Assembly: GCF_001682865.1 (NCBI RefSeq)
Contig: NZ_MAQX01000035.1
Coordinates: 248,001-312,000, forward strand
Length of the DNA: 64,000 nucleotides
Direction: 5' to 3'
From: Bacillus sp. FJAT-26390
GTDB lineage: Bacteria > Bacillota > Bacilli > Paenibacillales > Paenibacillaceae
Position 1 is the first letter of the stretch. Each line of letters opens with the position of its first letter. The translations under genes and the position numbers were made by a program. A model generated the notes under the pieces. The model was not told where the DNA came from and searched no databases. It saw nothing but the letters and a program-made list of their open reading frames with translations. Shown here piece by piece: positions 32,613 to 42,000 of this stretch.

Positions 32613-34055
32613 TTACATCTGATGCTGCTGAATCAGGTCCCGCTTCAGCTCCCATAACGCTACGCTTAAATTAACGCGATACGCTTCAGCGTTCAGCTTG
32701 CGCAAATATTGCGGCCAAAACAGCTCGAACTGTCCGCTATGATAAGTGCGGATTTGCTCCAAGCTCGGAAGCTTGTACACTAATTCCCCCTGCATAAAAA
32801 TCGGTTTTAAAAGCGGGATCGCTTCATAGCCTTCAATGTATTTGTGTATATAAGGATGAATGGGATCGAATAGCTTAATTCGTTCTCCCCTTGCGAGATG
32901 CTGTTCATCTCTAAGCGTAATATAATCCGCCTCCGCTTTCCCGGTTTGTGTATTAATTATTCGGTACAGCCCCTTGAAGCCTGGGGTCGATACCTTCTCC
33001 GGGTTAGCCGAAATTTTGATAACCGGCTCGTAGCCGCCGTTCTTCTCACGCGCGACCAACTTGTACACGCCGCCAAGCGAAGGCTGATCCGTAGCGGTAA
33101 TTAGCTTCGTCCCTACGCCCCAGACATCAATCTTGGCTCCTTGTGATTTGAGATTAGCGATAATCGCTTCATCCAAGTCGTTAGAAGCAACGATTTGAAC
33201 GTAAGGCAATCCCGCTTCATCCAGCATCTTACGCGCCATCTGCGACAAATACGCGAGATCGCCGCTATCAAGGCGGATGGCATTCATCCGTTTTCCTTGT
33301 TTCTCTAATTCATGGGCAATTTTAATGGCGTTCGGAACTCCGCTTTTGAGCGTATTATAAGTGTCAACCAGCAGCGTCACATAGTCAGGCAGCGAATTCG
33401 CATAAGCGCGGAACGCATCTTCCTCCGTGTCATGACCCTGTATCCAAGAGTGCGCATGCGTTCCTTTGGCAGGGATACCGAACAGCATGCCCGCTCGCAT
33501 GTTGGATGTCGCATGAAAGCCTGCAATATAGGTAGCCCTTGCTCCCCAAATGGCGGCATCCGCCTCTTGCGCGCGCCTTGTCCCGAACTCAAGCAGCACA
33601 TCATCCGGCGCCACCTGTTTAATCCGTGCAGCCTTCGTCGCAATCAGCGTCTGGTAGTTCATGACATTAAGAATCGCCGTTTCCACAAGCTGCGCTTCAA
33701 ATATGCGCGCCTCCACGCATAGCAGCGGCTCGCCGGGAAAAACCAGCGTTCCTTCTTCCACCGAATAAATATTGCCCGTAAAACGAAACTCGCGCAGCGC
33801 ATCCAGAAACTCCTCTTTGTAGTTCTCCTCCTGCGTGCGCAAATATGCAATTTCCTCATCGCCAAAATGGAGCGAGCGGATATAATCGACAATTCTCTCT
33901 AGTCCCGCAAATACGGCAAAGCCGTTGCCAAAAGGCAGCTTCCGGAATGAAGTTTCGAATACAGCCTTGTCATTCATCGTTCCTTGCAGAAAGTGCGCGT
34001 ACATCATATTGATTTGATACTTATCGGTATGAAGTGTCAAATTCGTATAGCTCAT
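32613..34055 (-). CDS. pncB: Nicotinate phosphoribosyltransferase
   Basis: The protein is 480 residues, as expected for bacterial nicotinate phosphoribosyltransferases. It has LTLHTDKYQINMMYAHF at the N-terminus and the phospho-accepting histidine in KGTHAHSWIQ (about residue 204). Sugar/phosphate-binding motifs are VDTYNTLKSGVPNAI and RLDSGDLAYLS, with VWGVGTKL near the C-terminal domain. It joins nicotinate with PRPP, using ATP, to form nicotinate mononucleotide in NAD salvage. It appears monocistronic. Mapping neighbours gives no further clue on regulation. Confidence 0.93.
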   Translation of the reverse strand: MSYTNLTLHTDKYQINMMYAHFLQGTMNDKAVFETSFRKLPFGNGFAVFAGLERIVDYIRSLHFGDEEIAYLRTQEENYKEEFLDALREFRFTGNIYSVEEGTLVFPGEPLLCVEARIFEAQLVETAILNVMNYQTLIATKAARIKQVAPDDVLLEFGTRRAQEADAAIWGARATYIAGFHATSNMRAGMLFGIPAKGTHAHSWIQGHDTEEDAFRAYANSLPDYVTLLVDTYNTLKSGVPNAIKIAHELEKQGKRMNAIRLDSGDLAYLSQMARKMLDEAGLPYVQIVASNDLDEAIIANLKSQGAKIDVWGVGTKLITATDQPSLGGVYKLVAREKNGGYEPVIKISANPEKVSTPGFKGLYRIINTQTGKAEADYITLRDEQHLARGERIKLFDPIHPYIHKYIEGYEAIPLLKPIFMQGELVYKLPSLEQIRTYHSGQFELFWPQYLRKLNAEAYRVNLSVALWELKRDLIQQHQM

Positions 34056-34110
34056 CCCATTAACTCCCTTCCTTTAGTAATCTTTCCTTAAGTCGGATCG
34101 ATCACTCTGA

Positions 34111-34164
34111 AACAACAAAAAATACGCCCGTGAGAACGTCATAGCCGTCTCCATGGCGCATTAT
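34111..34164 (-). terminator. Possible terminator after the desK-desR unit
   Basis: On the minus strand AATGCGCC and GGGCGTATT flank a nested hairpin (GAGA..TTCTC) and are followed by TTTTTTGTTGTTTC. The outer stem needs G-U pairs, so confidence is moderate. It overlaps the last codon of the remnant gene at 34161. Confidence 0.45.
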
Positions 34165-34409
34165 GATTTCAGCTTTTGTCCGCCTGATAATTTTTGATTC
34201 GCTTTGCTGATTCGATCGATTCTCGTTTCAGCCTTCTTCGCCGATTCAATCCAGCTCACGCATTCTTTCTGACCTGAGTAGGCGTGGCTTGCCGCGACCT
34301 GCGATTTTTGCCCAAAATGCTCTTCCACGTCAAAAGGAACCGTTACATATGTCCAAGCCCCGACTGCTGCCGGCTTCACCAAAACCGCTTCAAAATCAAG
34401 GACTTTCAT
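34161..34409 (-). pseudogene. DUF1905/YdeI-type protein with internal deletion
   Basis: The frame encodes 82 residues, coupled to desR by an ATGA overlap and an AAGGG site inside desR. Residues 1-38 match the start of DUF1905 proteins (LDFEAVLVKPAAVGAWTYVTVPFDVEEHFG). Residues 39-75 match the far C-terminus of the usual DUF1905-YdeI protein (ASHAYSGQKECVSWIESAKKAETRIDRI-type, the OmdA/'bacteriocin-protection' tail). The ~70 residues that normally lie between are missing, and the frame is kept. Full-length relatives have about 150 residues. It is therefore probably non-functional, though still open and perhaps translated. The family role is not clearly established. Confidence 0.65.
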
Positions 34410-35005
34410 TTGAACCAGCCCTTCTCTTTAAAACGAGTAATCGCTTCAATGCGGTTGCTGACGTCAAGCTTATCGAGAATGACGGAAATATAGTTGCGGA
34501 CCGTTCCCGTCGTAATGAACAGCTCGCTTGCAATTTCCTTCGTGTTCTTCCCGTCTGCAACGAGAACAAGCACTTCCTTCTCCCGCTCCGTTAACGGATT
34601 TTCCTGGCCGTATGCCTCATCCACCAGCTCGGAGGCGAAGATGCGCCGTCCCGCCATCACGCTGCGAATCGAATCGGCAAGCTCCTCGCTTGGGCTGTCC
34701 TTCAGCAAGTAGCCGCTCACGCCTGCTTTGAGCGCACGTTCAAAGTAGCCCGACCTTGCAAATGTCGTCAAAATGATGACCTTGCAGCCTTGCCCCTTAA
34801 GCTCCTCGGCAGCATCAAGCCCCGTCTTTGCCGGCATTTCAATATCCATAATACAAATGTCAGGCTTATGCTGATGAACTAAACTAATGGCGTCTTCTCC
34901 GTTGCTCGCTCTTCCGACGACCTTCATGTCCTCTTCCAAATCAAGCAGAGAAGAGAGGGCGCCAAGCAGCATGCGTTGGTCCTCGGCAATAACGATTCGA
35001 ATCAT
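34406..35005 (-). CDS. desR: DesR-like response regulator (membrane-fluidity control)
   Basis: The protein is 199 residues from the ATG at 35005 (AAGGGA 9 bp upstream); a longer frame overlaps desK. The receiver domain has the acidic pair ED (about 8-9), phospho-acceptor CIMDIEMP (Asp about 54), a TT pair and the LLKDSP lysine. The NarL/LuxR-type helix-turn-helix (about 135-195) has LTEREKEVLVLVADG, NTKEIASELFITTGTVRNYIS and KLDVSNRIEAI. It follows desK by 29 bp, and the fatty acid desaturase lies upstream, exactly as in the B. subtilis Des pathway. When phosphorylated it should activate des in the cold. Confidence 0.88.
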   Translation of the reverse strand: MIRIVIAEDQRMLLGALSSLLDLEEDMKVVGRASNGEDAISLVHQHKPDICIMDIEMPAKTGLDAAEELKGQGCKVIILTTFARSGYFERALKAGVSGYLLKDSPSEELADSIRSVMAGRRIFASELVDEAYGQENPLTEREKEVLVLVADGKNTKEIASELFITTGTVRNYISVILDKLDVSNRIEAITRFKEKGWFK

Positions 35006-35033
35006 AACCCTCAATCCCTTCGTTCGCAAAGCG

Positions 35034-36152
35034 TTAGTTTTGTTTAATGACATTCGGAACCCTTATCACGAGCTTTGCCCCGTCTTCATTGACGATATCG
35101 AGGCTGCCGTTTACGAATTCAAGCCGCTCCTTCATGCCTTGAAGGCCATGCCCGCCGTAATTTCGAGCCTCATCGGGAATACCGACGCCGTTGTCCTTTA
35201 CCTTAAGCAAAAAGTCGGTGCGCGAGGATTCAATCGCAACCAAGCAAACCGTTGCTCCGCTATGCTTCACGACGTTCGTTACCGCTTCCTTCAAGCACAT
35301 GCTGAGTACATTTTCGGTCAACAGATTCGTTTGTCCCAGCTTCAAATCGCCCTCAAGCTCGAACTCGATTTCGGCCGCCTTCAAAATCTGCTTTACCCGA
35401 AACATTTCGTCCTCAAGCCTTGTGCCGCGCATTTGCGTAACCATTTCCCGCACTTCCTTTAATGCCATTCTCGCCGTCTGGCGTACGTCATTAATTTCAG
35501 CTTGGGCCTGCGCCGGGTTTTTGACCATTAGCTTTCCTGCCAGATCGCTCTTTAAGCCGATGAGAGAAAGCTTTTGTCCAAGCGTATCATGCAAATCACG
35601 CGCGATCCGCTGTCTTTCCTCAAGCTTAACCAGCTCCGATATTCGCTTATTCGCATCCTCTAGCTGCCCTTCAAGCTGTCCCTGCTTATTCCGGCTGTAC
35701 GTGTTGAAGGGAAGGAGAATAACGACGATAAGGCTGATCAGGATGAATGGGAACTGTGTGAAAAATAAGGAGTTTTGCGTGGCAAAGCCGTAATTGACCG
35801 TAACGAACGTACTTACGATATGAATCGTATACAGAGTGAAGAAGCCGGCTCGATTCTGAATATTGCCAATAAAGAAGGCCAAAAAAATCGAAAAATAGAC
35901 GTAGCTGAACAACATCGTCATCGCAATCGATATGACGATTTGCACACTCGTCCAGAAGTATACGAGCCATCCTTTGGAAACGAAGGATAACCGATAGCAA
36001 ATAAAGAACAGGATAATCATAATAATGCCGGATACGACCTCGTAAGGCGAGGAAGATCGGAATATAAAGTAAAAAGGCAAGATACAGAAGACTACCCATA
36101 CATAAGGGCTCAGACCTGTATTTTTATGAAAAATCTGATACCACTTGTTCAT
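35034..36152 (-). CDS. desK: DesK-like thermosensor histidine kinase
   Basis: The protein is 372 residues. Four to five membrane helices (about 15-150) form the temperature/membrane-thickness sensor. A coiled coil rich in Lys/Glu/Arg (about 150-180) leads to the HisKA_3 domain with LEERQRIARDLHDTLGQKLS (phospho-His about 189). The HATPase has CLKEAVTNVVKHS, VKDNGVGIP and GGHGLQGMKERLE. The linker and H-box are nearly the same as in B. subtilis DesK, which switches from phosphatase to kinase when membrane lipids become ordered. It precedes desR and follows des; both genes lie within 3 kb. Confidence 0.92.
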   Translation of the reverse strand: MNKWYQIFHKNTGLSPYVWVVFCILPFYFIFRSSSPYEVVSGIIMIILFFICYRLSFVSKGWLVYFWTSVQIVISIAMTMLFSYVYFSIFLAFFIGNIQNRAGFFTLYTIHIVSTFVTVNYGFATQNSLFFTQFPFILISLIVVILLPFNTYSRNKQGQLEGQLEDANKRISELVKLEERQRIARDLHDTLGQKLSLIGLKSDLAGKLMVKNPAQAQAEINDVRQTARMALKEVREMVTQMRGTRLEDEMFRVKQILKAAEIEFELEGDLKLGQTNLLTENVLSMCLKEAVTNVVKHSGATVCLVAIESSRTDFLLKVKDNGVGIPDEARNYGGHGLQGMKERLEFVNGSLDIVNEDGAKLVIRVPNVIKQN

Positions 36153-36260
36153 GGTCGTCCACCCTTTTTTTGTGCCATGCTTTGATTGCGATTGTTGTTG
36201 CCTTCATTTTATCATATACGTTTGTACAAGTATTTATTTTCCTTGCAAACCATAAACGCC

Positions 36261-36289
36261 AGAAGCCAGCCTTTTACGGCATGGCTTCT
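36261..36289 (-). terminator. Hairpin between des and desK
   Basis: Stem AGAAGCCA/TGGCTTCT (36261-36268 with 36282-36289), 24 bp after the des stop. No long T-run follows on the minus strand (GGCGTTTATGG), so it may allow partial read-through into desK. Confidence 0.45.
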
Positions 36290-36312
36290 GTGAGTCGATG
36301 CTATATCACGGT

Positions 36313-37365
36313 CTAAACTTCAAGCTTGGGACGCGTTGTTTTGAGCTTCTCAGAAGCCTTTTCCATTTTCCGAAGACGCTGCTTGATCCCTTTGAAGCTG
36401 ACGAATTTTTTGTCCGTTTCATCCCAAAGGCGGAATTGAAGCGACTCCAAGCTCTCGCTAATCGTAATGGTCGTCGCTTTGTGAAGCGGCGGCGTCGCAT
36501 TATGCGCCTTCTCCAAGTTATAATTCGGCACTTTCGGGCTCAAATGATGAACATGGTGGAAGCCGATGTTTCCCGTGATCCATTGCAGCACTTTTGGCAG
36601 CTTATAGTACGAGCTTCCATCAACGGCTGCTTTCACATAGCTCCACTCGTCTTCATTTTCAAAATAGGAATCCTCGAATTGATGCTGCACATAGAACAAC
36701 CAGATGCCGAGCAGTCCCGAGACGAAGAACACAGGACCCTGCACAAGCAGAAACGCTTGCCAGCCGATCGCCCAAATAAGCAAAGCATACACGCCAACGA
36801 TCAATGCATTCGTTAAATAAGTATTCATCTTTTCTTTGCGACGTGCGCCTTTTACGTTAAAACGGTATTGAATAAGGAATACGCCGATTGGACCTAGTCC
36901 AAACATGACGAGCGGGTGGCGGTACATGCGATAAGCGATGCGGCGCATAAGCGGCGCTGCAGCATATTCTTCAACCGTTAGAATCCACAAATCGCCAACG
37001 CCGCGTTTATCGAGATTGCTGCTCGTTGCGTGATGAATGGAATGGGAATTTTTCCACTGTCTATAAGGAACAAGCGTAATAACGCCCGTAATGGTACCAA
37101 TGATGTCATTTGCCTTTTTGCTCTTGAAGAACGAGCCGTGGCAGCAGTCATGGAAGATGATGAATGTCCGAATCACAAAACCGGAAGTAAGCAGCACCAG
37201 AGGAACCGTAAGCCAGTACGATATCGAGAGACTATAGTAAGCGGCATACCAGAGCAGAACAAGCGGCACTAAGGTGTTAATAAGCTGTCTGATGCTCGAC
37301 TTTAAATCCGTTTTCTCAAATGGGGCAACTTCTTTCTTCAGGTGAGCATGTTTCGGCTCTGTCAT
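36313..37365 (-). CDS. des: Membrane fatty acid desaturase (Des)
   Basis: The protein is 350 residues from the ATG at 37365, with AGGAGG 9 bp upstream; the frame is open to 37491 but runs through the promoter. Three histidine boxes are present: HDCCHGSFF (about 80), HSIHHATSSN (about 112) and HHVHHLSP (about 275), as needed for a di-iron membrane desaturase. About four to six membrane helices surround them. In Bacillus, Des introduces a delta-5 double bond into phospholipid acyl chains on cold shock. The downstream desK/desR and upstream DesR-like operator support the same role here. Confidence 0.92.
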   Translation of the reverse strand: MTEPKHAHLKKEVAPFEKTDLKSSIRQLINTLVPLVLLWYAAYYSLSISYWLTVPLVLLTSGFVIRTFIIFHDCCHGSFFKSKKANDIIGTITGVITLVPYRQWKNSHSIHHATSSNLDKRGVGDLWILTVEEYAAAPLMRRIAYRMYRHPLVMFGLGPIGVFLIQYRFNVKGARRKEKMNTYLTNALIVGVYALLIWAIGWQAFLLVQGPVFFVSGLLGIWLFYVQHQFEDSYFENEDEWSYVKAAVDGSSYYKLPKVLQWITGNIGFHHVHHLSPKVPNYNLEKAHNATPPLHKATTITISESLESLQFRLWDETDKKFVSFKGIKQRLRKMEKASEKLKTTRPKLEV

Positions 37366-37421
37366 CGCATTCTTCCTCCTCAATATGACGCTTGGAGAGT
37401 ATCCCGGACGTCTAACGCAGT

Positions 37422-37498
37422 ATTCTAACTTTATTGTAAAGAAAAGTGTCAGGTCATCACAGTCATAAACGTCAATACGAGGACATGACAAATGTCAT
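37422..37498 (-). promoter_or_regulatory. des promoter with DesR-type operator
   Basis: On the minus strand a TAGAAT -10 lies at 37427-37422, with TGACAC-like -35 sequence 18-19 bp upstream. From 37453 to 37498 run several TGAC/GTCA half-sites, ending in a perfect palindrome ATGACA-AA-TGTCAT (37485-37498). Relative to the predicted start this is about -40 to -85, close to where DesR-P binds in B. subtilis. Confidence 0.6.
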
Positions 37499-37545
37499 AT
37501 AGCGAGCTGGAAAGTTACCGGATTAATGTATCAAGTCCCAGAAAA

Positions 37546-37596
37546 CAACAAAAAAGAGCTGTCCGAAAGAAGCTGCGCTTCTTCCAGATAGCCCTT
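37546..37596 (-). terminator. Terminator of the M29 aminopeptidase gene
   Basis: A long imperfect stem, AGGGCTATC..GAAGAAGC with GCTTCTT..GACAGCTCTT, is followed on the minus strand by TTTTTTGTTG. It lies 16 bp beyond the stop at 37612. Confidence 0.75.
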
Positions 37597-37611
37597 TAAC
37601 ATCATTTTGGA

Positions 37612-38847
37612 TTAAATTGCCCAATTTCCTTTACGGAAGATCGGTACAACCTTGCCGTCCTTCGTAATGCCGTCGATATCCATCTCGGCGGAGCCGATCA
37701 TGAAATCGTTATGCGTAAGGCTCGCGTTGACGCCGTGCGCTTCAAGCTCTTCCGGGGACATCGTCTTGCCGCCCTCAATGTTGAAGGCATAGCCGCTGCC
37801 GATTGCAAGGTGATTCGAAGCGTTCTCGTCAAACAGCGTGTTATAGAACAAAATGTTAGACTGTGAAATCGGCGACTCATGCGGTACGAGCGCGACTTCG
37901 CCAAGATAATGCGAGCCCTCGTCGATATCGATCAGCTGCTGCAATATCTCTTGCCCTTCCTCGGCCTCAACCTTCACGATGCGGCCATTCTCGAACGTCA
38001 GCTTGAAGCGGTCAATAATGTTGCCGCCGTAGCTTAATGGCTTGGTGCTTGAAACATAACCGTTCACGCCCGTTTTGAGAGGTACGGTAAATACTTCTTC
38101 CGTAGGCATGTTCGCCATGAACGGAACGTTGTCTACGTTCGTGCTGCCCGCAGCGACCCAAATATGCGTCTCAGCCAATTCAATCGTAAGATCAGTGCCC
38201 GGAGCGGTGTAATGCAATTTTTGGAAACGGTTCTGGTTAAGCGTCTCGCCTTTGCTATGTAGGTTCGCGTTATGCTCTTCCCATGCTTTGACCGGATCAG
38301 CCGTATGCAGCCTGACGGAATCAAAGATTGCCTTCCACAGAAGCTCAACCGCTTCCTCTTCTCCTGCTTTAGGGAATACTTTTGTTGCCCATTGCTTGCT
38401 GGCAGCCGCAACGACGGTCCAGCTTACTTTGTCAGACTGAATCGCTCTGCGGAATTCTTTTAGCCCTTGGCCCGAAGCCTTCTGGAAGCTCGAGATACGG
38501 CCCGAATCGATTCCTTTCAGCAAATCAGGGCTTGAGGAAACGATGGAAATAAATGCTGCGCCGCGCTCCACGAACGAATTGCGCTTGCCTGTCTCCCATT
38601 CCGGGAACCGCGTGAACACTTCATCCGCCGCTTTCTCATATTTCAATCTGGACAAGGAATCATCTGTCCAATCCACATGCACATTGCTCGCGCCTGCTGC
38701 ATATGCTTTGCTTGCGACAAGCCGAACGAGCGCCGCATTATCGACAGCTCCCGTTATGAACACCTCTTGTCCTTGCTGTACGTTCACGCCGATCTTAACG
38801 ATTAGTTCCGCATACTTATCTAAATGATTTTCAAATCCGCTCATCAT
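37612..38847 (-). CDS. ampS: M29-family aminopeptidase
   Basis: The protein is 411 residues, the standard length for peptidase family M29 (AmpS/PepS/aminopeptidase T). The start FENHLDKYAELIVKIGVNVQQGQEVFI is typical. Family metal ligands are seen as Glu in the VKVEAEEG region and in ALVPHESPIS (about 316-325), with HLAIG, LTHNDFMIGS (about 376-384) and a conserved EMDIDG. It should release N-terminal amino acids from peptides in the cytoplasm using a two-metal centre. The start may be either of two adjacent ATGs, after AAGGGAG. It is monocistronic between terminators. Confidence 0.9.
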   Translation of the reverse strand: MMSGFENHLDKYAELIVKIGVNVQQGQEVFITGAVDNAALVRLVASKAYAAGASNVHVDWTDDSLSRLKYEKAADEVFTRFPEWETGKRNSFVERGAAFISIVSSSPDLLKGIDSGRISSFQKASGQGLKEFRRAIQSDKVSWTVVAAASKQWATKVFPKAGEEEAVELLWKAIFDSVRLHTADPVKAWEEHNANLHSKGETLNQNRFQKLHYTAPGTDLTIELAETHIWVAAGSTNVDNVPFMANMPTEEVFTVPLKTGVNGYVSSTKPLSYGGNIIDRFKLTFENGRIVKVEAEEGQEILQQLIDIDEGSHYLGEVALVPHESPISQSNILFYNTLFDENASNHLAIGSGYAFNIEGGKTMSPEELEAHGVNASLTHNDFMIGSAEMDIDGITKDGKVVPIFRKGNWAI

Positions 38848-38960
38848 TCATAATCTCCCTTCCATGATAACGACTAGGTACTCGGTAAATCCATGCTATA
38901 ACCTAAATTGTATCGAATGAAGAAGCCTATAGTCAAATCACGCAAAGTAGAGCAGCATAA

Positions 38961-38998
38961 ACAAAGATCGTCCTCCAGACTTGCCGGAGAACGATCCT
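38961..38998 (-). terminator. Terminator of the LTD/metallophosphatase/SLH gene
   Basis: Stem AAGATCGTcCTCC/GGAGaACGATC (38964-38976 with 38986-38996) is followed on the minus strand by TTTGTTTATG. It lies 25 bp past the stop codon. Confidence 0.65.
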
Positions 38999-39020
38999 TA
39001 TTAAAGCTTCTGTTAAATTG

Positions 39021-42000
39021 CTATTCCACGGCCGTCCATATCATTTTGGCAATTTCGGCGCGCGTTACATTCGCTTTTGGCTCAAACCGGTTGCCTCCCT
39101 TGCCGTTAACAAGTCCGAGCGCTTGCGCTGCTTCAATGGACTCCCGTGCCCAATTCGAAGCTAATGCAATATCGTCGAATGCTTTGCCAGCAGGGGCTGC
39201 TGCGCTTGCAGGGTTCACATACGCATAAACTCTCATTAAAATCGCTGCTGCTTCTTCGCGTGTAATCGCGGCATCCGGTCTAAATTTACCTTGATCGCCC
39301 GTTACCAGCCCAAGCTCAGAAGCTTTATTGACATACGCCGCATAATATTTGCCGGAAGCAACATCTGTGAACGCATTTGCTTCAGCTTTCGCATCGAGGA
39401 AGCCCAGCGCCTTCACTGCAATAACCGCAAAGTCTGCACGCGTTATCACTTTGCTTGGCGCATAACGATTCGCATCGAAGCCGGTAACCGCATGTTTGGC
39501 TGCCAATTTCGAGATGAATGGCTCTGCCCAGTGTCCGATTACATCCGTAAACGTTTTGCGATATTCAAGAATTGCATAATGAGAGAAATGATTCGTTACA
39601 AAGGTTACTATGTTGCCTTCAAACGTACTTGGCACATATTCTGATGTGCTGCCGTTTAAGTAATACACACCGGCATAATCAATATCAAATGCCTTTAGCT
39701 CGTCCGAGGAGAGCGTGCGTGTTACCTTAACCGGTTGATTAAAGTGATGAACGGTTTCAGCGGTGCCGCTGCTGTTTACGCTCTTCAGCTCCAGCGTATA
39801 GACAAGCCCGGTCGCAGCAAGGCTCTTGTTTTGTTCTACAGCCGCTCCTGTCGCCGAGGTCGTCTCATCCGTCGCTTTGACGTTCATGATCAATTGTATG
39901 CTGCTCGCTTGTACGGCAGCTTCCGGAAGCGCTCCGGCTGGCAAATCCAGCGTTACGGTTCTGGAAACGATACGAATGGGATGCGAGCTTTGCTGCAGTG
40001 CTCGAACACCCTCTCCGGCAAGCTCAAGCAAGCTAGCTCCAGCCGATGCTGGCGAAGCGAGTCTCACTTCAATGACCGCGTTTGCCGCTGCGCTGCTAAT
40101 CGCTTTCTGAATCGCTTCTTTGTATAGCTTAAAGCTGCCGTCCTTGCTTGCTTCAAGCTCAATAACAGCTTGAGTCCCACCGCCTGGTTTAGGTGTTGGC
40201 GACGGTGATGGCGTTGGCGTCGGCGACGGCGTTGGTTCGCCTGGATCGGGATTTGATGCGCCTGTAGAGAAGCGCCAAACGTCCGAGAGCGCTAAACCGC
40301 TATGCTCATCCTCAGCTACCGCATACCATTCATATTCGGAATTAGAGTCCAAACCGCTCCATAATGCCGATGCTTCCGTACCGCTTTCAGCGTTTACTGT
40401 CTCTCCAATTTGGTTGCCCGTATAGACGCGTACGCCAAAATAGTCCGTTGCAACACGTTTGGTCGTTGCGCCTAGATCCAGATCAAGCGAGAATTCATCC
40501 TTGCCAGGAAATTCTTTAGGATCGTAGTAATTGTAATCATCAAGCGTAGGTGAATAAGTCTTAATATGCAGCTTGTTATTTTTCATATCAAATTGCATCA
40601 GTCTCATATAACCAAGACCGCCATCCTCTGCGCCTTGATAATCAGCAAGCATTTGATACACCGTACGGTCAGCTACACCGTCGCCGTTATCGTCAATCGC
40701 ATCCGACTTCAGCTCGGCATCGTGATAGTGGCCCGATAGCGTAGCGAATACGTTTTTGTTAGGAAGAACAACCCGCTCATACACCTTGTCAGCGATTGGC
40801 GCGCGGTTGCCCGATACAAGCAGATATTCATGGAAAGCCAATATCGCCTTGCGGTTCGGGTATTGCTTCACGATCTTGTCCATCCATTCGATTTCAACAT
40901 CGCCAAGGCCCCAGCCCATATAGACGATGATAAAATCGTTTCCGCCTGCCGATACCAAATCATAATGCCCCATGTTGTTCTTATAAGAGCCGCCGAACGT
41001 TGGCTGGTCCTTGAAGCGGTCCTCGCCAAACCATTTCCAGTAGTCTAAGTAAGAGCCTTTCTGATGATCAACGTCATGGTTGCCGGCTAATACGCCGTAA
41101 GGAATTTTTGCGTCATCAAGCACCTTCATGTTTTTATCCGCTTCAATCCACTGATATTCCTTGTCCGATTCATCTACGATGTCACCGGTATGGATGACGT
41201 ATTTGATTTTGTTATCAGCCAAATGATCGCGAATCCAAGCTACATTGTCGCGGTAATATTGGAAATAAGTCTCGGAATAATATTGCGTGTCTGACATCCA
41301 GACGAAAGAGAAATCATACGGATCGTCAGATTCCGCTACCTGATCCTGCACCATGACCTGAATGCTGTTTCCATTTCTAAATTGGCCAGCCTTCACCTCA
41401 GCGCCAAGCTCAAAATCCTCGTTGCCCGCTACGACCGTATCCAGCATCTCCCACTTCCCAGCAGAAGCGCTCCATGCATACAAGCTGACTTTCCGGCCTT
41501 CAAGCGATTTACCCTTCCAGCTGATTTCAACCAGATCCGAATCGACGACCGAATGATCCAGCGTAATCTCAAAGCGCTGATACGGGAATTGCTCTACCGA
41601 GTCGTCTACTAAGTATTGTCCGTCGATCTTGCCAATTGCCTTATAGTCCTCTTCTGCAAAAGCTTTCTCTCCGGCAGGCGCCATCTCCTTCGGCGGCTCA
41701 ACATCCGCTGCGTTGCGATATGCTTTGAAGCCGGCCTTTGCGTTCGCATCATATTTGAAGCCTTGGAAGAACAGAACCTTCATGCTGTCACCCAGCGGAT
41801 CCTTCACGTTGACCGACAGCTTGACCGAGTTGCCCAGATCAGCTGCATCCTGCTGAGGCGAAACGAGCTCTGGCGCAAGCGGATTTTCATCCGGCACCGT
41901 AAAATTCACCTTAGCGGCAGCTGTATTCCCAACCTGATCCGCAGCCGTTACTTCAAGCGTGTGCGCTCCCTGCGCAAGCTTAGCGGAAGACGTCGGGAAA

